Source: Nitrobacter winogradskyi (lineage in GTDB: Bacteria; Pseudomonadota; Alphaproteobacteria; Rhizobiales; Xanthobacteraceae). Taken from it: DNA of 39,942 nt. The stretch covers positions 1 to 39,942 of the forward strand of contig NZ_BJNF01000088.1 of NCBI RefSeq assembly GCF_006539545.1. The letters run 5' to 3'. The translations under genes and the position numbers were made by a program. This document shows, piece after piece, positions 34,981-39,942 of this stretch (position 1 is its first letter; every line of letters starts with the position of its first letter). The notes beneath the pieces were generated by a model. It made no database searches. It was not told the DNA's origin and saw only the letters and a list, made by a program, of their open reading frames with translations.

Positions 34981-34996
34981 ATATTCCGTAGAATAT
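34981..34996. promoter_or_regulatory. palindrome TATTC-N4-GAATA, copy 2
   Basis: ATATTC-CGTA-GAATAT, six perfect pairs, followed by AT as in copy 1. The two centres are exactly 90 bases apart. This copy also overlaps a weak CG-x-x-ATAT ... ATAT pattern reminiscent of the ModE-like sites. Confidence 0.5.
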
Positions 34997-35057
34997 ATTC
35001 GTTGGAGTCCGACAACGAGAATTGCCGAACCGATGAGCGTTTCTTCAACAAGATGAC

Positions 35058-35927
35058 CTAAGGTCCGCCACCTGCAAGGAAGCCATATTCTGGAAGGCGT
35101 CGCTGCGCCTCCGGAGACATCAGGTAAAGCGCGAAGCGATAAGCAGCTTTCCCGCGATCCTTGTTCTCGCTCGTCACCAGCACAGTCAGCCCATAGTTGA
35201 TAGGCATCGTGAGTGGTCGAGGCACTTCGATCCTCGTGGTCACCACATCCGAAGGCTTTTCAGTTTTTATCTCGATTTTTGTATGTGAGCTGCAGTACCC
35301 GATGAAGACATCAGCCTCGTGGCGCGAAAAAAAGTAATGCACTGCGGTTTCGCCCGCGGGCAACTTAGGGCTGGTTGGTCCGCCAACCAGCTGTCGCGCG
35401 TTCTTGACGAGCCTTTCTTTCGCTCCGGCGCGAACGGTCTCTGCTCGATCAAAAAATTCTTGCGCGTAATCACCACCCGGATCTGCGCCGGGCGTCGATG
35501 TGCCGATCTTTATGGATGGGGCGAGTAATTTATCGAGCAGAGTGTCCTGCGTGAGGCCAAGCTCTGAGCGGCCGGTCACGCATAGTCGATTTCTGGCGAA
35601 GATGACGGGGTGGGTGCCGGCGCCTTCCTGAAAAAGTCGCTGCGGATGCCGCATGTTGGCGGAAACATACACATCTGCGCCGCCTTCCTTCCGAATTCTA
35701 TCCAGAAGCAGACCGGCCGGGCCGAATGTGAGTTCAAATCTCTGACCCGTCGCCTTGGTATAATCGTCTGCGATCGCGGCGAGGACGCCGCGTGTGCTTC
35801 CAGCTGCAAACACCCGTAAGGGGAGCATCTGTTCCCGCGGCTGTTCCTGTGCGCCTGCTCGGGATGTGCCGATTGCCACCAGGGTGAAAACACTCGCACA
35901 TGCGATTGCGATGAATCTGGTCCTCAT
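35058..35927 (-). CDS. ModA-like periplasmic substrate-binding protein
   Basis: A 289-residue protein with a signal peptide (FIAIACASVFTLVAIGTSRAGA). The mature part begins LRVFAAGSTRGVLAAIADDY, with serine and threonine in the ModA ligand position, then FELTFGPAGLLLDRIRKEGG, ADVYVSANMRHPQRL, FARNRLCV, and a hinge region IKIGTSTPGADPGGDYAQEF. This is the pattern of molybdate/tungstate-type binding proteins, with ligand identity unproven. Its ATG overlaps the receptor stop as ATGA (35924-35927), so the two are made together. No ModB or ModC gene is present in the window. Confidence 0.88.
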   Translation of the reverse strand: MRTRFIAIACASVFTLVAIGTSRAGAQEQPREQMLPLRVFAAGSTRGVLAAIADDYTKATGQRFELTFGPAGLLLDRIRKEGGADVYVSANMRHPQRLFQEGAGTHPVIFARNRLCVTGRSELGLTQDTLLDKLLAPSIKIGTSTPGADPGGDYAQEFFDRAETVRAGAKERLVKNARQLVGGPTSPKLPAGETAVHYFFSRHEADVFIGYCSSHTKIEIKTEKPSDVVTTRIEVPRPLTMPINYGLTVLVTSENKDRGKAAYRFALYLMSPEAQRRLPEYGFLAGGGP

Positions 35928-38071
35928 AGTTCAACCTGTAGCGAAGCACGAACAGTCCGCGGAGCGCCCAACATGCCGGTAGCTGAACCTGTTGCGTTAT
36001 ATCCATTTTGAGCGGCCGGTGTCACATTGGCCCAATAGTGGAGGTCCGTGACGTTGAAAACGTCAAACCTGAATGTGACTGGCTTCCCGGCAACGAGCTG
36101 CGCATAGCGCATACCGAGATTGAGGACAGCGTAGTCGGGGACAAAGGACGTGTTCGCGTAGTCGGTCGGACGGTTCGTCCCATAATTGACGTTCGCGGTG
36201 AACGTCAGCCCTTGAACAGCAGGAACATGATATTCGACCAGACAGTTCATAACGAATTGCGAAAGGCCCAGAATGCGTCGGCCATCGGTTTGAGGTGAGC
36301 CTGTATTGTACAGCCGGGGGTCAATGAACGTCATTCCGCCGAACACCGTCCATTCATTATTGATGGCTCCGGACGCCATCAATTCAACGCCACGGTTGAT
36401 CTGCGTGCCTTTCACGGAAAAAACGTTATCCGATCCGGTGTAGGCATAAGGCCGTTCGATTCTATAGAGCGCGGCATTCAGGTTGATGCGCCCCAGATCG
36501 AACTTGGCGCCGAGTTCATACTGATTGCTTCGAAAGGGAGCCAGAGCCTCGCCCTGATTGATTGTGCCCGCTGGCGCGCTGTCACCTTGCTGCAAGCTGT
36601 TCGCGTAGGTGACATAGGTCGTTACGTTTTCGCGTGGTTTGAACATAATGCCGCCGAGCGGACTCCATCCGCTGGCATGATAGCCGCCCGTGAGGCTGCC
36701 AACGCTATTGTAGTTGGAGGTGTTTATCCAGCTGTTGCTGACTGCGACCAATACTGACCATTGATCGTTGAGGGCGACGGTGTCGCCGAGCGTGACCGAT
36801 TGCTGGAAGGTGTATACGGATCGGTAGCGATCCTTGAAATCCGGAAAGTTCGGCTCGCTGAAGACCAGGGGATTGCCGAGGCTCGCGTTTCCGACAGTGA
36901 TCGCTCCTCTGGTGAATGGCGTGTAGCGATTCCAAAGGAATCCGTTGGTGGCGAGAAACAGATCGTGCTTGATCGGGCCTGTCTCAAAGCGGCCATTCAG
37001 GGCGGCTTGATTGCTGTCGACGGTGTCGAGACTGAAAGTCGTCGTTGCTGCTGTCGTTACGAAATTCCCGGCGTTGCTCCTGATCGTATTTGTCGGAACG
37101 GTGGAGGCGCGATCGCTTGTATTGCGCGAGACTCCCACGGAGAATCTCCAGTTCTCGTTGATATCATGCTTGATGCGGCCACTCAGAAACGTTGTCTTAT
37201 TGTCGTCGCCTCCCCACGGTTGACCGTAACCAACCCGAGTAGGATCGACGGCGGCGGGAAAAACGACGTTGTTTGCAACCGCAAAAGTTCCTGGAAGCCC
37301 TCTCGTCAGGTAATTATAGATGCTTGCATTTGTCTCAAGAACCGTGTCGGGGCCCAGGCGGATATCACCGCCGAAGCTGGCGAGCTGTCGTCGCAGCCGT
37401 CCATTGTCGACGTAGCTTGTGCCATCCTGATCGAGAAGATTCAGTCGATAGCCGAAGCGATGCTCCGGGTCTGCGTATCCGCCGATGTCCGCGTGCGCTA
37501 GCCATTGGCTCTGAGAAAGATAGCCCGCCGTTAAACGGTGCAAAGGTACGGCAGTCGGACGCTTCATGACGTAGTTGAAGGTTCCACCCGGTTGAGCCGG
37601 GCCGAACAACGCGCCGGCGAGCCCGTTCAGCACGTCAATGCGTTGAAATTGTTCGATCGGATAGTCAGTCGTTGCTGCAATATTCAATCCATCGATGAGG
37701 GTATTCTGGACGACGCTTGCCTGAAGGCCGCGCGTCTGCGGACGAATATTTTCTCCCTGAACTGAAGGAATGAATCGAAAGGCTTCACGGACGCTCTGAA
37801 TCTGCCGATTCTCAGCAAATCCTTCAGATACGGTGTTGACCGAGAACGGGGTGTCGATCAACGGTCGCTTGCCCAAGGGTCCGAGCTCGACGCGATTGAC
37901 CTTGTAATCGCGAGTAATGTCGGCATTAGCGTTGCTATCTGGGCGACCCTGCACATCGATCGTCGGGAGTGTGATGTCTTGAGCCCATGCATTTCCATAT
38001 AGAACCATCAGGATCGGCAATGAAAGTAATGTGCGAAAGTGGAAACGCGTATGACAACGATCCGACGGCAT
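35924..38071 (-). CDS. TonB-dependent siderophore-type receptor
   Basis: A 715-residue outer-membrane receptor. Signal peptide near FRTLLSLPILMVLYGNAWAQ, with a short N-terminal stretch DITLPTIDVQGR that may hold the TonB box, a plug (residues about 65-170) with TPFSVNTVSEGFAENRQ, RTLIDG-type NTLIDGLNIAATTDYPIEQF and RIDVLNGLAGALFGPAQPGG, and a barrel ending VRASLQVEL. The overall pattern is the TonB-siderophore receptor family (FhuA/FpvA-like). The ATG has AGGAAG seven bases upstream. It is first in a coupled pair with the ModA-like gene and has a ModE-like operator 25 bases before the start. Confidence 0.93.
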   Translation of the reverse strand: MPSDRCHTRFHFRTLLSLPILMVLYGNAWAQDITLPTIDVQGRPDSNANADITRDYKVNRVELGPLGKRPLIDTPFSVNTVSEGFAENRQIQSVREAFRFIPSVQGENIRPQTRGLQASVVQNTLIDGLNIAATTDYPIEQFQRIDVLNGLAGALFGPAQPGGTFNYVMKRPTAVPLHRLTAGYLSQSQWLAHADIGGYADPEHRFGYRLNLLDQDGTSYVDNGRLRRQLASFGGDIRLGPDTVLETNASIYNYLTRGLPGTFAVANNVVFPAAVDPTRVGYGQPWGGDDNKTTFLSGRIKHDINENWRFSVGVSRNTSDRASTVPTNTIRSNAGNFVTTAATTTFSLDTVDSNQAALNGRFETGPIKHDLFLATNGFLWNRYTPFTRGAITVGNASLGNPLVFSEPNFPDFKDRYRSVYTFQQSVTLGDTVALNDQWSVLVAVSNSWINTSNYNSVGSLTGGYHASGWSPLGGIMFKPRENVTTYVTYANSLQQGDSAPAGTINQGEALAPFRSNQYELGAKFDLGRINLNAALYRIERPYAYTGSDNVFSVKGTQINRGVELMASGAINNEWTVFGGMTFIDPRLYNTGSPQTDGRRILGLSQFVMNCLVEYHVPAVQGLTFTANVNYGTNRPTDYANTSFVPDYAVLNLGMRYAQLVAGKPVTFRFDVFNVTDLHYWANVTPAAQNGYNATGSATGMLGAPRTVRASLQVEL

Positions 38072-38095
38072 CTGGTCTTCCTAGGCTATAAGCAT

Positions 38096-38119
38096 GGATA
38101 TATATGTATGCATATAACG
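38096..38119. promoter_or_regulatory. ModE-like AT-rich operator, site 2
   Basis: GGATATATA-TGTATG-CATATAACG, with 6 of 9 and 8 of 9 agreement to CGTTATATA-N6-TATATAACG as I recall the molybdate operator. It is 25-48 bases before the receptor start, where binding would block transcription. Confidence 0.55.
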
Positions 38120-38359
38120 AAGGGGTTGCATAGGATGTGCAACGGTACAGCGCGCGAATTTTGTGATGGCGATCTGCTGATTGTTGGATTGCTCAATTCT
38201 GGGTTGTAAATCCAGCGCAAGCTAGCGACGTGCTCAGCTCAGTTTCCATGAAGAGGTGAACGACTCTAGCGGTCCGCGCGGCGTTCCTGGATTAAGGACG
38301 CGTGAACAAAAGGTCCGCAAGCTCGATCTGCGCAACAGTATTCCTGGCGCGATGGACGG

Positions 38360-39604
38360 TTATGCGGGCGCGCTTTCACTGGCGCGCGTGACACGCGGCG
38401 CTCGCTCGCGCACATGTTCGGTCCTGAAGCCGAGTCCTACGAGGCGGCCCGCCAGATGAGCAAGGATGGGCCATCGGGCGATACGGCGCATGAAGGAGGG
38501 CGGCCCGTCCCGTCGTCCGTTATCCGCTGCTTCACGCTTGCGGCGGGCGCCCTGCATCATCAGCTGCACTTTCTGCGTCGCTTTTGTCGGGAACGACCGC
38601 CGCGCCTCGACCGCGGCTAAATGCTTGTCCGCCAGTCCACCGTCGCGTAGCGGATCGGCGAGAATATTTGCGGTGGCGACCGCATCCTGAATAGCAAGGT
38701 TTACGCCGAAGCCGCCGATCGGCGACATTGCATGGGCGGCATCACCAATGCAGAGAAGGCCCGGCCGCCACCACCTCTTCAAGCGGTCAATGCGGATGCT
38801 GAGCACATGAACATCATCCCACGACCTAACCTCGCTTATGCGTTCCGGCGGCAGTGGCGAGATCGAAGCGACAGCTGCGCGGAATGCATCAAGGCCCGTA
38901 ACCTTTACGTCATCGAACGAGCCCTTCCGGACGACGTAGCCGCATTGCCAATAGTCGCCACGGTCGATCATGACAAATCCCTGCCGCGGTCCGCCATGGC
39001 CCATGACGTAGGGTGGGTCGTCGGGCATGTGCGAGAGCTTCATCCACAGCACGTCCCGCTGGCTTCCAAAGCGCTCGATCTGCAGGCCCGCCTTCTCCCG
39101 CACGATCGAATTACGCCCGTCGGTTCCGACAACCAAACCGGTCCTGATGTCCAGGTCGCCGCCTGTTGTTACGGCCCGCACTCCGACGATTCGGCCCTTC
39201 TCCTCGATAAGCTCTTTCACCTCCGCCTGCATGATCAGCCTGAAGTTCGTAAACTTGGCCGCCTCCCGCGCGACATAGTCGAGAAAATCCCATTGCGGCA
39301 TGAACGCGATGAAGCGACACTTCGTCGGCAGGCGCGAGAAGTCAGCAATGGTGATGTCCTTACCGTCGATCTCGGCGTGCAATCTCGGAGCCTGCGTGTG
39401 CGGCAGCTTCAGGAGGCCCTCAAGCAGTCCGAGTTCATGCATCACTTCGAGGGTGGAAGGATGGACGGTGTCGCCGCGAAAGTCGCGCAGGAAATCGCCG
39501 TGCTTCTCCAGCACGGTCACGTCAATGCCCGCGCGCGCAAGCAGAAGACCCAACATGAGGCCTGCCGGGCCGGCGCCGACAATGCAGCAGGTTCGATAAG
39601 TCAT
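38360..39604 (-). CDS. FAD-dependent monooxygenase-like oxidoreductase
   Basis: A 414-residue flavoprotein of the p-hydroxybenzoate hydroxylase class. The dinucleotide-binding motif CCIVGAGPAGLMLGLLLARAG is at residues 5-25, ending in VLEKHG. The DG motif LVVGTDGRNSIVRE lies near 160. The second FAD motif CIGDAAHAMSPIGGFGVNLAI is near 280. The ATG at 39604 has GGAGAA directly upstream; an open frame to 39697 lacks a good site. It would hydroxylate an aromatic or isoprenoid substrate with NAD(P)H; the substrate is unknown. It lies upstream of and on the same strand as the receptor locus, with a 288-base gap. Confidence 0.88.
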   Translation of the reverse strand: MTYRTCCIVGAGPAGLMLGLLLARAGIDVTVLEKHGDFLRDFRGDTVHPSTLEVMHELGLLEGLLKLPHTQAPRLHAEIDGKDITIADFSRLPTKCRFIAFMPQWDFLDYVAREAAKFTNFRLIMQAEVKELIEEKGRIVGVRAVTTGGDLDIRTGLVVGTDGRNSIVREKAGLQIERFGSQRDVLWMKLSHMPDDPPYVMGHGGPRQGFVMIDRGDYWQCGYVVRKGSFDDVKVTGLDAFRAAVASISPLPPERISEVRSWDDVHVLSIRIDRLKRWWRPGLLCIGDAAHAMSPIGGFGVNLAIQDAVATANILADPLRDGGLADKHLAAVEARRSFPTKATQKVQLMMQGARRKREAADNGRRDGPPSFMRRIARWPILAHLAGRLVGLGFRTEHVRERAPRVTRASESAPA

Positions 39605-39942
39605 TTCTCCGGCATCTCCGTGCAAACTCAGCTGCATGTTTCCGGAGAGACTACCATACCGATCATTTTCTGTCGCAGAGTGTATCCCTGTAGGCATCCT
39701 GATCGCCCGTCGGATCGCTCACTGAGCCTGAGGCAACTGTTCCCACTGGGACGTGCCAGCTGCCGTTTTTTCAGATGCCAAGGCCAAGCTGACCCAGTGC
39801 CCTCCGCTTCTGATAGAATCAGAAGCAGAAATTTATGATTGGTTTGATCCGCTTCTTTTCGCGAACCGTTATCTCAATCCGCGCGCCGTGCCTGAAAACC
39901 CGCTTCGCTCGAAAACGCTATCACGGGCTTTATCCTAGGTCA
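39605..39942. other. upstream region with rhizobial repeat, copy B
   Basis: No gene is supported. From about 39836 to 39925 the minus strand contains AGCGTTTTCGAGCGAAGCGG and GGTTCGCG, an inverted, divergent copy of the repeat at 29184-29254. The part nearest 39604 probably holds the promoter of the monooxygenase gene. Confidence 0.45.

Overview
The window looks like an accessory region of an alphaproteobacterium of the Bradyrhizobium/Rhodopseudomonas/Afipia type (Nitrobacteraceae). The assignment rests on the groES-groEL pair, rhizobial-style intergenic palindromes, many small hypothetical proteins and IS66 and IS5 elements. No species can be named from the sequence alone. Coding density is low in several stretches and many genes are decayed, as expected for a genomic island or a rearrangement-prone segment.

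Layout. Positions 1-5050 hold scattered small hypothetical genes and decayed fragments. 5126-7337 is a heat-shock groESL operon with a degenerate CIRCE operator, followed by a broken TolC-type efflux gene and a small membrane protein. 8642-11962 is a compact module: a ParB-domain DNA methylase with a DUF5681 partner on the minus strand, divergent from an XRE repressor and an ImmA/IrrE-type metalloprotease on the plus strand. 11965-16180 is an intact IS66 element (tnpA-tnpB-tnpC) lying against the remains of an older IS66; two stress-type genes (GlsB-like and YidB-like) sit between the old fragments. 16183-16543 is rich in palindromic and tandem repeats. 16929-19274 encodes a large ATPase with a type I restriction-like nuclease domain, a candidate defence protein. 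19379-27821 carries an SNase-type nuclease, a polysaccharide deacetylase, a DoxX/amino-acid permease pair, an AI-2E family exporter and a membrane alpha/beta-hydrolase.

28048-38119 is the most interesting part: two neighbouring TonB-dependent uptake loci. The first has a FecB-like binding protein, a TonB-dependent receptor, a FecCD permease and an ATPase gene that is only a frameshifted relic. The second has a TonB-dependent receptor whose stop codon overlaps the start of a ModA-like binding protein, followed by a DUF2478 gene. A 24-bp AT-rich palindrome resembling the molybdate-regulator (ModE) operator lies just upstream of the second receptor, and a sister copy lies upstream of the first locus. 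I infer TonB-dependent uptake of molybdenum/tungsten or a metal chelate. The first locus would need an ATPase from elsewhere, and no ModBC partner for the second is present. The window ends with an FAD-dependent monooxygenase-like gene.
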